DNA of 64,000 nt, from NCBI GenBank assembly GCA_016858145.1, contig JAEHOE010000135.1:62001-126000 (forward strand), read 5' to 3'. Both the position numbers and the translations under genes were made by a program. A model generated the notes under the pieces. It saw nothing but the letters and a program-made list of their open reading frames with translations. It was not told the origin of the DNA and did not search any database. Shown in pieces: positions 20,660 to 33,150 of this stretch; position 1 is the stretch's first letter; every line of letters begins with the position of its first letter. This DNA comes from Edaphochlamys debaryana. Taxonomy: Eukaryota > Chlorophyta > Chlorophyceae > Chlamydomonadales.

Positions 20660-21546
20660 CCGGGCAGGCGGTGCACGGTGGGGGCCTGGTAGGGCCTGCT
20701 TGCAGTCGTTCCTGAGCTGATGGGCCCACACGCGCAGCTGCACCCGCTAGCGGTGGCCCGAATGGATGATGGGGAAAGGACGTGTTAGCTGCACGAAGGC
20801 GGGGAGAGCGTGGGATTCTGATCTTAGCATTGCGGTTCTGCATGCGTGAGAGGGGGGTTGTAACAGGGATACGGAGTTGAAGGCAGCTCCCCGCTAGCCG
20901 GCGTTGTGTGCTGGCGTCGCGTGGAGACGCGGCAGGGCCATCGGTACCGACACAAAAGCAGTCTAGATGCATCGAGTGCTACAGAAACATTCATACTATG
21001 GGTATAGCGATCACGACGCGCGCTCCGGGGTGACACGGGCCTGTACCAAGGCGTGCAGCGAACCTGGTCGGGCCAGGTCCGGATGGATGAGGATGTGCGG
21101 GAAGCGCCCTTTGGAAGTCGGGCACCCCTCGAGCCCCCTCCTCAGCTCTTCAGCTGTTTCGCTCTTTGTGATGGTCCACTCACCCTGAGCGGGCCCAGTC
21201 TGCCGAAACAGCTCCGCGGGAGACGACGTCTGCACCTCTAGGGTTTGGCGGGATTGGGCACGTACCCGCCCGCGTCAGCACCCGCCATAGTCGACGCCCG
21301 CAAGCGCAAGCCGGAGCCATATCCGTGTTATATACTAAACAACAAACATGCACGCTCACGCTGACACCCTATCAAGAAGACGGTGCACAGGCACAAGCGC
21401 CCTCGGCGGGCGTCAGCCTGCGCGCCAGCTGCGTCCGGTCTGCTTCCCGAGGACGTTTCTTTGGCTGGGGAAGAGCCAAGGCTGCCAGCCGCAAGGTGGG
21501 AGCGTTTGCGAAGGGGCTCTAGCTCGTCAGCGTCCCGAACCGACGA
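20660..21546. other. Intergenic between LRR-like copy 2 and the PP2C gene
   Basis: Nothing recognised except a TGTAA motif at 20859-20863, about 200 nt after the LRR-like stop. The first exon of the PP2C gene may lie here (an ATG-started frame begins at 21348) but could not be joined in phase. Confidence 0.45.
20859..20863 (+). terminator. Candidate TGTAA polyadenylation signal of LRR-like copy 2
   Basis: TGTAA about 200 nt downstream of the stop at 20659, in the sense orientation. Motif known from Chlamydomonas-type algae; assignment by position. Confidence 0.45.
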
Positions 21547-24302
21547 GTGGGCTCGACCATCCCCTGCTCACCAGTTCACCGTGGGCGAACCGCGTGCCAA
21601 GTGACAACGCTATCAGCATCGACGTCAACACCGACGCACGCCGCGGGATTTTCGGTCCCCTCGCAGCGAGCAAGGGGAGGTCGGTCCGAGCACCCGGGCC
21701 CACTCGCAACCTTCCAGGGAACCGCACAGGTAAGCAACACGCGGGAGAAAATTGAGTCCAACGAGGGGTCCAGAGCGCCGAATAGGGGAGCTCGGCCGAG
21801 TCGCGGTCATCGGGACGTAAGCGCCAACTGCCCTTTTCTTGTTTCTGCCCGCAACGGTCGCCTTTCGCAGCTGACTGGCCTCCTGAAGGAGAGAAGCCAG
21901 GTGAGGCTAGCTCGGGACACTTTCGATGCGGTGGCAGTTGTACTCTGCGGCGACTTGGTTACGCACAATGAGCTGCTCGGCGCGTATCAAACGTCGTTTA
22001 GGGGCACGCGGGGCGGTGTGTCAAGCAAGTACACGTGTGTCGCCGACGTGTCTTTGGCATTCTCCCATGCCCCGCAGGATTACTTCCTGGCGCACGACCG
22101 CATCCCCCTCTCGGTTGAGGACCTGGACCTGTGCTTCGAGCGCGGCTCCGTGGAGGATGCGGGGGCGGCAGCGGGCTGCAGCACGAGCAACAGCGGCGGG
22201 GTCCGGGTGACGGCGGGACTCCCGTCGCTGCTGCTGACGGGCGTCTTCGACGGCCACGGGTGAGCTGCAGGCCCGGCGTGATGCAGGAAGGAAGGCGCGT
22301 ATGTGTATTGGCAGGATCCAGCGACTGCGGCGGCGCGCGTTGCCGTTGGCCCAGGGCCGTCGGGCCGCCAGGGGCCGGCTTCCCGCCGGCGGCCGACATG
22401 TGCCCGTGCAAGAAACGGCACAGCTGATCAGCCCGCTCAACCCGTTCTAGTATCTCCCCACCCAATTTCGTGTGCTCTCTCACACAATTGCCGCAGCGGC
22501 GAGACGTCGGCGCGGTTCGCGCACGAGGCCATCCTCTCGCTCATCGCCAGCGACAAGGCGCTGCACCAGTCCCTGGGCGCCGCTGACGTGGACTCGACGG
22601 CCGCGGCCCTCAAGGCCGCGTACAAGTGAGGCCTAAGGCCACGCCCCCGCAGGCCTTCACCCTACCTGTGCAAGTCTCCAACACCCCAGTCCGCCTGCGC
22701 ACGTGCGGAAGCGTTAGACCTTCACCTCGACTCATCGCATCATCACCTGCCCCATCTTTTCCTGCCTTGTCTCTCCCTCCCCAACCCCCACAGCAAGGTG
22801 GACGGGGAGCTCCTGGCGCTCGCGGCGGCCTCCGCCTCCGCCCCCGCGGAGCCCTCCCCGGACGTGAGCCCGCTCGCCTCGGACGAGTCGTCCACGCTGG
22901 GCCGCGGCGGCCGGTCCGAGGGCGCCAAGGCCAGCCGCGGCCACGTGCCGTACCAGGACGGTACGACAGCGCTCGTGACCGTACAGCTGGGCGGGCTGCT
23001 GGCGGTGGCCAACGCGGGAGACAGCCGCGCGGTGCTGTGCAGGAGCGGCGAGGTGGGCACGGGTCTCCTGGGGTCACAGGGAGTGGGCGGCCGTGTCAAC
23101 AGGCGGGCGCTGGCAGGGGCAGGGATCAGGACACCCATATCACGGGCGATGGAGGAGTGCACCGATGTCTGCAGCGGTGTGCGGCATGGGTTAACTCGCC
23201 CGACCCACATCCCACATCCCACCTCCCCTCCCCCTCCCCCAACCCCAACCCCAGGCGGTGCGCCTGTCGCGCGACCACACCCCGGCGCTGCGCTCGGAGC
23301 GGGAGCGCATCGAGGCGGCGGGCGGGCAGGTGGTGGTGGCGCGGGGCGCGGCGCGTGTGGTGGTGCCGCTGGCGGGCTCCCCGGACGTGCTGCAGGCGCT
23401 ATCGGTGTCCCGCTCGCTCGGCGACCCGCAGTTCAAGGTGAGGGGGGGGGGATGCGGGGAGGGGGGATGCAGGGGGGCTTCGGGGTGCCGCAGGGAGAGG
23501 GGCTGGGGCTTCTCGAGGGGGCGTGCTTGAACTGAATATTATGGGCCTGGGGCCAGGGCTGGGGCGTTGGGCTCCTATCTGCAACTCCTGCCTGAAGCCC
23601 CGGTCCCCGGCTCCCGCCATCGCAATCCCGCTACCGACGCCAGTGCGACCCCGCTAGTGCAACCCCGCCATTACCACCCCTCTGCCCTGAGATGTGCCGC
23701 CCCGTTTTCCGTGTTCCGGCGCAGGCGCACGGCCTGGTGACGTGCGAGCCGGACGTGTCGGTGATGACGCTGCAGCCGGGGCTGGACGAGTTCCTCATCT
23801 CGGCCTCGGACGGGCTGTGGGGGCGCGTGCCGGACCAAGACGCGGTGGACTGCGTGGCGGGGGTGCTGGCGGAGGTGAGGGGCGGGGGTGTGGGGAAGGG
23901 CCGGGGGCGATGTGGGTCGATGTGGGTCGGCGGGCGGGGCGGCCCCTTCAGTCCCAGGCGATGTGGGTCGGGCGTGTGATGCCTGTACCCCAACCCTGGG
24001 CCCTGGGCCCTGGGCCTTGGGCCTTTCACCGCCCTCGACTCCTCCGAAATGGTCCGTGACGTGTGAGGCGATGTGGGTCGGGCGCCAAACGCCCTTTCCC
24101 AACTTCTCTAACCACCCAACTGACCCATTAAACGCCTGTTTGCACTCTGTTCCCGCTCCTTCCCCAGTACGCCCACATGAGCGCCGCGCACCGCGGCTCC
24201 GCCGCCAAGGCCGCCGCCAAGCGCCTGCTGCGGCTGGCGCAGGACGCGGGCAGCGTGGACGACGTGACCGTGGTCGTCAGCGTCTTCGCCTGGGCGCCCT
24301 AA
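21547..24302 (+). CDS. PP2C-family (PPM) Ser/Thr protein phosphatase
   Basis: Core exons 22078-22259, 22497-22625, 22794-23052, 23255-23437, 23725-23874, 24168-24302, all in phase; upstream exons probably 21871-21900 (30-nt microexon) and one ending at 21729. The 5' end is unresolved: no ATG occurs in the frame before 21729, so the true start lies further upstream. PP2C motifs appear in order: QDYFLAHD, VFDGHGG, DGTTALVTVQL, ANAGDSRAVL, LSRDHTP, VSRSLGD, LISASDGLWG, DDVTVVVSVF, ending at TAA 24302. The metal-binding aspartates (DGHGG, SDGLWG, DDVT) are present, so the enzyme should be an active Mn/Mg-dependent phosphatase. A Ser/Ala-rich insert (residues encoded near 22800-22930) sits between the second and third motif blocks. 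Substrate unknown. Confidence 0.87.
23905..24090. repeat. Dispersed GATGTGGGTCGGGCG repeats in a PP2C intron
   Basis: The GATGTGGGTCG word occurs four times within the intron between the last two coding exons, with a GGGCCCTG(G) run between copies. Noncoding; no known element matched. Confidence 0.7.
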
Positions 24303-27300
24303 GCACCGCACCGGCCGCCTGCGGAAGGGGCCGCCTGTGGAAGAGGCGGCGGGCTGCGCACAGCGAGCGAGCCGAGGGCCGGCCCCGGCCTCCGGCCGCA
24401 CGAGCGCGCAGCCACGGCGCTATGGATACAGCGCCTGGGCGCGGCGAGGGTGCGGCCGGCGCACTCCCGCAGCCCGCTTGCGGTTAGGCGCTGCATCAGC
24501 GGTGGTGTGCGCCCGCCGCGAGGGCTGTTCTGCCGGTGCCCGTCAACGGTGGCTTTGGCAGCGCGCCCGTATTCCTGGGAGGAGCGCCTGTGATGGTGCG
24601 CAAGCGTCGCTGGACGCAGTTAATAAAGGTGCGTGGTCGCCGGCCCCTATTCGCCGGGGCGCAGCCTGATGCCGCGTGGAGTTCAACCACACACGCGGCA
24701 TGCATTGAGGCAAGCGCCCGCGGCCGGCGGCCGTGGAACTAGGCTCCGGGCCTTCCGCTTCTGCGGACGGGCCACTCGAGTAGTTGAATCAGTTGGCTTC
24801 TTTTGCGGAGGTTGCTGGGTCGATTGGTCCGCTGGGTTTGCGGCGATAACTGTCAGCGGTCGGGTCGGCTCGGCGCGCCTTTTTGGCAGGTTTGTGGTCG
24901 AAGCGGAGGAGGTCTTTGGGGCCCCGTGACTCACGGGATTTGGGTCCCGGGGGGGCATTCACAGGGGGGGCATAAGCACTGTGCACGCCTTTGCGTGCTT
25001 TTGGAAGTGCACACGTTTACAGGCAGGCAGGCAGACAAGAGGGGAAGGGGAGCATGCAGGCGGGTCCGTGTTTGCCTGCCAAGCGCCAATCTATCCGCCC
25101 CGCTACGGTGCGGCGGGCGCTCTGAGCTACCGCAGAGGCGGCGAGGTGGCAGGCACCCACGCCCCATCGAGCTTGCTGGGGGCTGGGCGCCACGAGCGCC
25201 ACTCATAAATACGGTTTGTTTCATTAGGGCATCCCGAAGGTGACGAAGGAGAGGCATGTATGGCCACTCAGATCCGCTGTACGGCGAGGGACAGGTGTGC
25301 GAGGAGGCATGTACGTGAATGCGGATTCTGGGGTTTGCAGCTCGGCTGCGTTGAGGAGCCTTTCGGGATCCATAAGACTTGCACCGTTACATTGTTTGAG
25401 AGTGTTTGTCTGCGTGTGCGTGGTTTGCGCGGTGAGGGTCGCAGACGCACGCCAGGCAGTGGGGAGCACACCACACAGCACCGAGAAGGGCTCCCTTGGT
25501 GCACACTTCACTTAAGAGAGAGATGAGACAGAAATTGATTGGCAGCGCGGCAAGGAAGCGCTCGTCAATGCAGTGATGTTGGCAGGGCCGGGGTCATGTG
25601 TTCGCCCCAGGATTGTGGGGGCGGCCAACAGAAGTCTCGGCCTTTGGTGTGCTCTCCGTAGAGCTCTGGCGCGTCTTGTTGGACCTTCACGCCCCCTGCA
25701 CTGGGCCGCGGTGTTTTGGCATTGCAGCCGTCGCCTTGGCGGCCGGGGGCGTTTTTGATTCGCCAGACCTTGAGTGCTGGCAGCTGATCGGTGCTCTGGG
25801 ACCGAATGCCTCGAGGCGGTTTGCGGCGGCATGTTTGCATGCCGCCCGTGCATGCCCCAAGAGCCCCGTGTTCCAGCATCCATCCAGTGTTTCGAAATTA
25901 TGCGTAGAACGGTGTGCGTCAGGCGGCCTGTCTCGTGAGCGGCAGGCGTAGCTCGCCTGGCCGCCATTGGCCATAGCAGGGCGTCCCGTGACGCACGCAG
26001 CAGCCCCCTCCCATTTTGTGAGGCGCTGTTAGTGCCTAGGGAGGGCGTGGCTCGAGCATTGCTTTCCATTTGGCATGCACGGCTAAGCCCAGTGACGGGT
26101 AGCGGAGCTGGCTCGAGCATGTGGGATTGATGGGAAGCCGGGTCGGGGAGGGCGTGTACATAGGCGGCCCTAGGTGGCCAGCTGGTGCCACATTAATGTG
26201 TTCTGGGCCGCAGGGGTGCTTTTGCTCATACAGGGATTGCCGCCGCAGGTGGGGCCAGGTGAAGCTGTCTGTCAATTGCCGGTCGGTTGCCTGCGGCGGG
26301 GCTTGGGCAGCTGCAAAGTCCCGCGCTAGGTCGCTGCCTGGGGGCAGTGGGTGTCGTGAAAGGGTGGCGGGGGGACTCCCCAGTCGCCCCCGCCAGTGCC
26401 AAACGACTATGTGCGGGCTGAGGCGCTCGGGGGCTGTGAAGACCATGCGTGATGGCTTGACTGCTTAATCTGTGCCAAGCATGACACCGTTAACTTTGTG
26501 TTTGGGTGTTCACCAACAGCACGTGTTTGGGTGTCTGCCCTGGCGGCGTCCCTAGGTGTTGACCCCCGGGCGAGGAGGGGCGTAGGGATTGCGGTTTTGC
26601 CCCGCCGCCGGTGCGCTGCTTGGTGTGGGGTGGTTTGCTGCACGCAGCAGCTTGCGTGTGCCGAACGTGATGAGACGTTTGAGTGGATGTTCAATTCCGT
26701 GTCAGTCTCTTTGGTGCTGTATGTCCGGTACTTGCTTGGGATGCGCGCAGAACGGCCGCAAGAGGCCCTGTTACATAGCTCACTACAGGCCCATGCTGCC
26801 ACGCGTCCCCATTCGTTTGTAGCAAAACTCCTTTGACGAAGACCTTGTATAGCATGTTGATCTACCAGCCGTTTATGCTGTGGTGTGCATTTAAGCAGGG
26901 GCACTGAGGTGTGGGAGCCAAATGTACGTCAACTGCCAAGTGCTGCGGTGAACCACTTTCCTGTGTGGCAGGGCGGTGAGCCGCTGTGGGCCTTCCACCT
27001 ACCGGTTCGGACCAGGGCTCAATTGGCGTCGCTCTGGATTCTATATCTGTGTGCGTGCTCCTGTCGCGGTGCCCACCAACGCACCCCATGCGGAAGCCAC
27101 GTGTGAAGGAAGCCGCGGGCGTGGCAGGTGTGGCGGCCCCTGTGATGGCTGCTCGGGCCTCGGTCCGCGGTGTGCGGCCTGTACCCCGTGTAACATACCG
27201 CGGAGCATTCGAAGGCCCCCAAGGCCCAAGCTGCCCTGGCTGCCTCGCTTCGGCAGGGTTGCAGACAGAGCGGAGCCAGAGTCCGGTCAGAGGGGATCTG

Positions 27301-28100
27301 GGGCCACTCAGAGCTGGAAAGTGGTGACACGGGCGTGAAGTGGCGGGGGTGCTCATGGGTTGCTGACGCCAGCGCCCGCTCCCGCGCCCGAGCGCCGCAC
27401 CGCCTCCTCAATCCCAAGGGTACCCGGCAGCCAGCTACGACGGCCAGCATCACCTGCTGCTGGCGGGTACATCCCCACGTCGGGACCAACCGCCCCAATG
27501 CCTGGCTGCCTACATCCCTAAACCCACCAGACAGACAGGCGCTCCGCTCGGGCCAGAGCCAGCCAGAGTTGGGAGCTTGGGACACACCAAGGGCTCAGCC
27601 TCGACCAGCTCGCCTCTTCAACTCACCAGCCGTGCCGCGGCCCCGCTTTGGAGGAGAGTCTCCCCCTTGACCGGTGACTGCGCATCGAGATGAGTGTGAG
27701 TCTGAAGCGCGAAGTAATGCAGGAGCGGGGCCCGATAGTATGGGGAAAGCCTGGGGAACAGCGCATTGCGGCAGAGAGAGGTGGGGGCCTGGAGGAAGTT
27801 TGAGGCTGGGGCCAGGGTTTCGCGGGCACGCCCCGCGAACGCGTCACGACACGGACATTGGCCGAGGCCCCAGGCCCCGAAACTCCCCGTCCGCAACATT
27901 CGGCGGCTTTGCGTTCAGTTTCGACGCTCGCGAGACCACGGCCATGGTCAAATAACCTTGCTTTCGCACAACCTACGACTTGCGCGCGAGAGTGCATTGC
28001 AGCCCCTCCCGTGCTGCTTTATCCAGCCCCGTAACCTTGCTCAGCGTTTGAGCATCTTAGTTGCGGATCGGCTGCAGCGCGTTTCGGCGACGAAGCGATC
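24303..28100. other. Gene-poor interval with retroelement debris
   Basis: No gene recognised over 3.8 kb. AATAAA at 24621 might serve the PP2C transcript. A LINE relic lies at 26453-26836. A plus-strand frame at 25598-25951 reads like decayed protein (FGVLSVELWRVLLDL...) but has no identifiable motif. The rest shows nothing I can support. Confidence 0.5.
26453..26836 (+). mobile_element. LINE (non-LTR retrotransposon) 3' fragment with zf-RVT motif
   Basis: The open frame begins after a stop with WLDCLICAKHDTVNFVFGCSP then TARVW, which fits the reverse-transcriptase zinc-binding pattern CxxC...(E/D)TxxHxFxxCPxAxxVW, with the usual His replaced by Asn. It runs to TGA at 26836. No reverse transcriptase core was found upstream, so this is a truncated, decayed 3' end. 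Confidence 0.55.
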
Positions 28101-31100
28101 ATGTTGCAGACAAACTTAACTTGGCGAGGGACGTGCGGCACAGCCCGCTGCTCGCTAGTAGTGTCAACACGTAGGACATTCAACGTTTCCGCGTGCCGTG
28201 GCGCCCAGTCGCCGTCAACAGACGCCGCTCTCCCGACATCTTGTGCGCCTGCGACCGCCACGCCCGAGCCCGTCTCGGCCCCGGTGCCGGGCCGTGCTCC
28301 CGCCATTGGTGCTGCCAGGCTTGCGATCGCGGCCTGGGCTGCAGCAGCGAGCGTGCTGGCGGTGACGGGCGGCGTGGCGGGGCCGGCAGCGGCGGCGGAG
28401 GCGACCCTGGCGGAGGCGGGCCAGGCGGCCGCGCTGACCGCCCCAGCAGCCACGGCCCCGGTGGGTTGCGCCCGCCACATGCACTAGTGACTGCCTACAA
28501 ATCTAGGAAGGAAGGAAGGGCTGTAAGAGCGCTGCCTTTGTTTGGAGGAAGGATGGGAGCGGTGTGTGGGGGGGGAGCGGTGCCTGCGATGGCGATGTGG
28601 CGGTGGTCCGGCTCAGGACGGGGTTGGGGGCAGCGGCTTGGGCGGGGCTGCCAGCGCCCGGCTGCAACCCTGTGCCCGCTCACGCCCCTGCACCCCCCCC
28701 CTCCCACGCCCCCCCCCCCCCCTGCAGCCCCTGGCGGAGGCCGACTGCCCCGACGGCCTGTGCCCCGGAGAGGTCAACGGCACTCTTAACGCCTGCGGGT
28801 GCGGCGGAGGGCCGGCTAGGGGGGGCGACGGGGCGCTGCGGGTCGGGGGCCTACGTGGCAAGCCCTATGGACCTGCTCCTCTGAGCCGTGCCCCCTGCGG
28901 TCCGACCCTTGCTGCGCCCATCCTCTTCGGGGGGGGGGGGAAGGGGGGGGGAGAGGGGAAGGGCGGGGGCCTAAAGAGGATGGGAGCAGGCACAGAGAAG
29001 CCTTCCTTCCCGTCCCCCACCACGGCCGGTCCCTCCCCCTGCTTACCGCTCCCCCTGCCTGACCCTGCCCCTTCCTTACCACCACCGCCCTCCCCCCCCC
29101 TCCCCCCCAGCCTGTCCGCCCCCTCCTGCGTGTCCACCATGGCTGATGACGCGGAGCACTTCGCCCCCCCCTGGAGCTACGCAGACGCAGTGGGGGCGGC
29201 GCGGGGGGAGGACGCGAGGGAGGCGGCGGTGGCGGCGCTGGTGGACGTGGCCACGGGTGGGGGTGGGGGGTGGGGGGGTGGGGAAGGGGGGTGGGCCACG
29301 GGTGGGGTGGGGAGTGGGGTTTGGGAAGGGAGGTGAGGTTGGGGTTGGGGGTTGGAGGTTGGAGGTTGGAGGTTGGGGGTTGGGGGTTGGAGGTTGGAGG
29401 GTGTGGAGGAGAGAGGGCGGGAGGAGGCGGGGTGGATGGCCTCAGGGGGCACGGGCCTCGCGCGGGGACCCGGCCTGAGCAGGCAGGGAGCAATGCTTTT
29501 CGGATTGCTGGGGAAGCGGGAAGGGACCACGTGGAGGTTGAAGCCAGTGTGGCGAAGGGGGGCTTGCTGAGTGCGGGCTCGCTACGGTGGGGTGGGGGGT
29601 AATGGCGGCGCTAAGACGCGAGGGGCAGTACCTGGCGAACGAGAAACAGGTAGCACCACCCTCACTCTCGCTCCCTCACTCACGTGCCGTACAGGTGGGC
29701 TGTACGAGCCGGGCTTGAGTACGGCACTCGACGTGACCAACGGCTACTCGCGGCTGGACGCGTTTGGGTACATTGTGGGCGAGATGGCGGCGGCCGTTAC
29801 AGGTTCGTCCAGGGTGACGGAGGTGGTCGCTTCGCCTTGCGGTTTTGGCAGGTGGTATTCCTGCGGAGGACGTCCTCGGCGCTGAATCTGCTCTCACGAA
29901 CCCGCCTCTGAGTCACCCTCGTCTCCGCCCCACCTCCGCCCCCCCCCCCAAAACATACACCAGGCGGTGCGCCCCCCGAGCGCCCCCAGCCCCGGCGCGA
30001 CCCCGCGGGCGCAGAGCCGTTCGAGGGGCACGTGGTGGACCGACACACCACCGCAGACGGTACGGCAGAGATCCGGCAGAGATTTGGCAGAGATCCGTCC
30101 TCAGGCGGGCGCGGTTTACACCTGTGTTCTGGGTTGCGTGCTTGCTTGCAAGCCCCTCTCTCCCACCTGTGCCCCCCCCTCTCCCTCCTCTTCCCCTCCC
30201 TCGTTTTCCCTTCGCCCCCTGCCCCCCCCTGCCCCCCCCTCCCCCCCCCCAGGCGACATCTATCTGCGCATCCGCTTCAGCGGCGGCGGGGCGGGGGGCG
30301 ACGGGGGGCTGCTGGACGCCGAGTTCATCTTCCCCCAGGGTGGGGCGGGGGCAGGGTGTGTGGGGGGGGGGGGGGGAGAGGGGTGTGGAGGGGTGGAGGG
30401 CTGCTCGTGTGAGCGAGGGAAGCGTAGGCGCGGCGGAAAGCCTTTTTCCCGTGGGTGCGGGACCGAGAGTCTGAACCGGGTGGGAGCGGGAAGTGTGTGT
30501 TTAGGAGCACCCGGGGGCAGGCGGCTGAGGGGACACGGCGTGAGATTGGTCTTCTCGACATCCCGACCAGGCCTTGTACCCCAGGGGTAGGGACGGACGG
30601 TGTCAGGGGGGAGAGCGCGTCGGCGGGTCTGGCCGGACCTAGGGTCCAGCTGCTTTCGCGCCAGCAGCCCTTCTTCCCCCACACCGAAAGCCCCTGACCC
30701 CTCTCGCCCGCCCCGCGTTCTCCCCCTGACCCTCCCGCCCTCCTCCACCCCCGCCCCCACCCTTTCCGCAGACGATTCTATCGCGCTGGTGCGCTGCGCG
30801 GCCGCTCAGCCCGCTGCCGGCTCGGGCGAGGCCGCCGGCGGCAGCGGGGGCGGCGGCGAGGCCCCCCGAGCGCGGTTGGCTCTGTCTTTCGAGAGCGGCC
30901 TGACTCTGGACGCCAACACATCCCGCAGGTGGGGGGGAGGGGTGGTTGGCATTGTATGAGGGGTTGAAGGTGTGGAGGGGAACACTAGATGTCAACAGTC
31001 TGCGGAGGCGAGGGTGGGGCCGGAGGACGGCCAGGGGGCAAGGCATCCCAGGCGTGTGGGATCAATCCCTTACCTTGGCGCCGCCCTCCCATCTGCCCTT

Positions 31101-31721
31101 CCTCCACCCATACACCCCTTGTCCCTCTCCTCTTCCTGCCCCGCCCGTCTCACCCTACCCTTCCCTTCAGCCCCCGCCACGCATACATACCCATACCAAT
31201 ACTCATTGCCGCTTACCCCCGGATACTCCCTCCTGCCCTTCCTCCCTTTCCCACCTCTTCCGCACCCCCCCCTCCCCCCGTCCCCCCCCTCGCAGGCAGA
31301 TGTACGCTCTGCGCACGGCGCTGCGGTGGGAGGTCGTCCCCGTGATCGCCGAGTTCGACCCCAAGTTCAACAAGTGGGGTAGAGTGGGGGGAAGGGGGCG
31401 GGGGGAAGTAGGGGCCAGGGGGGTGGGACGCAAGGGGAGGGAGGGGCGACGGGTAGGCCGACAAAGGGGGGGCGCTAGGGGCGGCGTCGAGCTGCCGCCC
31501 GCTCCCCTGGTGGGGATGAAACGCTCTAAAAGGCTTGACAACATCACAAGCCTCGGCCCTGCCCGTGTGGAGGCAGTAGCGTGCCGCAGGAGCTTTCCCC
31601 CAGCGCCCAAGCCCAAGGCCCCCGGTCCTCGCTCCCCCCGCCCCCCCCGCCCCCCCCCGCCTCCAGGTCCACTCCGCTGTGGTTCGAGCGCCTCTACGCC
31701 CCCTTCGCAGACGTGCGGTAG
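28101..31721 (+). CDS. Plastid/thylakoid-targeted DUF1499-like protein
   Basis: Nine exons: 28101-28460, 28728-28798, 29111-29256, 29695-29802, 29964-30059, 30253-30339, 30772-30928, 31296-31373, 31667-31721; 1158 nt, 385 residues, in frame. The first exon is a long transit peptide (MLQTNLTWRGTCGTARC) followed by a hydrophobic segment and Ala-rich site (AAAASVLAVTGGVAGPAAAA), typical of bipartite lumenal targeting. The mature part has an N-terminal Cys-rich start (ADCPDGLCPGEVNG, APSCVST), then GHVVDRHTTAD, DIYLRIRFSGG, LLDAEFIFPQDDSIALVRCA, LDANTSRRQMYALRTALRWE and a terminal STPLWFERLYAPF. This order resembles DUF1499 proteins (CPxxPNCVSS, DDVEF, RSASR...NRxRxxALR), with an extra Gly-rich loop. 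Function unknown. The donor of exon 8 (CAA before GTGGGG) was picked because only it keeps phase. Confidence 0.68.
29337..29402 (+). repeat. Heptameric GGTTGGG/GGTTGGA repeat
   Basis: About nine tandem heptamers GGTTGGR in the intron after exon 3 of the DUF1499-like gene. G-tract spacing would permit G-quadruplex formation on the sense strand or its transcript (inference). Confidence 0.8.
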
Positions 31722-32789
31722 CGGGCCGGAGTCCGGCGGGCTGAGGGGCCAGCAGGGCCCGCTGCTCCCGGGCGCGGCCCATGCGCCCGCGGCTGGGCCC
31801 GGCCGGGAGGAAGGCTAGAGGGCGCAGGGGCGGCATCGGGCGCGGGCGGAGGCTAGCCAGTGCTGCGGCCAGGGTCGTGTGCTGCGTCTTACGGATGCGG
31901 ACGGGCACGGCCCCCCGAGCAGACGCCCTCGCCCTGAGTGGGAGCGGCAGGCGGGAGCGGGAGCGGTTGCGGGCGCCAGCGCCGGTCCGGCAACGGGAGG
32001 GACGTTCCTCCGAAAGGGACGTACCGGCATACCGGGCGCCCGGGCATCCAGGCTGTTGTGCGGAAGGGGGCCGGAGGGCGCACATCGGGCCTGTCGTTTA
32101 GGGATGAGGTGCCGAGGGGGGCCCACGTCGTGCCTGGCTATGTGGGGGTTGGACGCTGCGGGCTGCCGGGGGGCCGCGCAGCCCCGTTCGCAGGGCGCTG
32201 ACTGCAGGCGCTCGATGGCCCCGGCGGGGTACACGAGTGCCAAGGCCGGGGGGTGCTCAAGGTGGCGTGGGCAGGATGGTCCGGGCAGGCTGGCGGGGGC
32301 AGGCTGGTGGGCTCCTCGCGAAGGCCGGATGCACATGATGGCCCCATGCGCGGGTGGTCGTCTTTGTGTGGTGACTGCTGTCGGCCGTGCACGGGTGTGA
32401 AGTAAGGCGCGGTGCGGTATAGGGCTGAGCCGCATCCGAGGGGCGGCACAGCCCCATGCTGCCACGCCCCATGGTAGATGCTAGATGGAGCGAGTGGACC
32501 GGGGCGCTGTGCCAACGAAGGCTGCTGCGGTGGCAGAGGAGTGCCGGGGTCGGCGCCAGCAGGGTAAAGGCAAGCGCATTCCTTCATGTGAGCCCAATGC
32601 CCCCAGCCACGAGGCCGGTACAGCCGGGGGGCCTATCGCCTCGAAGCCACACCACCGCGTGCCTGCAGCCGTGCACAGCTGCACAATACAGCGCCTTGCA
32701 GCCCCACATGTCGCATCACCACATCCCCCAGCCTCCCCACCGCTCAGCTCACCGTGGGCCGTGCTCCGTCTTGCCACCGGCCGCCCCAC

Positions 32790-33150
32790 CCACCGCCGCC
32801 TCACCACAAGGTCGACACCAAGCACGCCGCCCCGCCCACCACTCATCTATTCGCAAGCCCCGCAGTCCCTCCAGTCTTCATGTCATGGATAGCCAGCAAA
32901 GCTGTCACAGTACTCCTCCAGGGCAGTGAAGGCCACGGCATGCACTTCCCTGGCACCGGAAAACCCCGCCCACCGCTGCCTCACGCGCCGCCTCACCAGA
33001 TACCACATGGTCGATACAACCCGCCAGCCCCGCCCTCCACTCATCTAAGCCCTTTAGACCCACCACAAGCCCCGCATATCATTGTTCATAGATAGCCAGC
33101 AAAGCTGCCGCAGCGCTCTTCCAGCGCAGTGAAAGGCCCCTCCATTCAAC
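32790..33150. repeat. About 200-bp tandem duplication
   Basis: GATAGCCAGCAAAGCTG occurs at 32888 and 33091 (203 bp apart); a GTCGA(C/T)AC...CCCGCCC...CACTCATCTA block recurs about 200 bp apart (near 32811 and 33010). Two diverged head-to-tail copies, noncoding. Confidence 0.75.
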
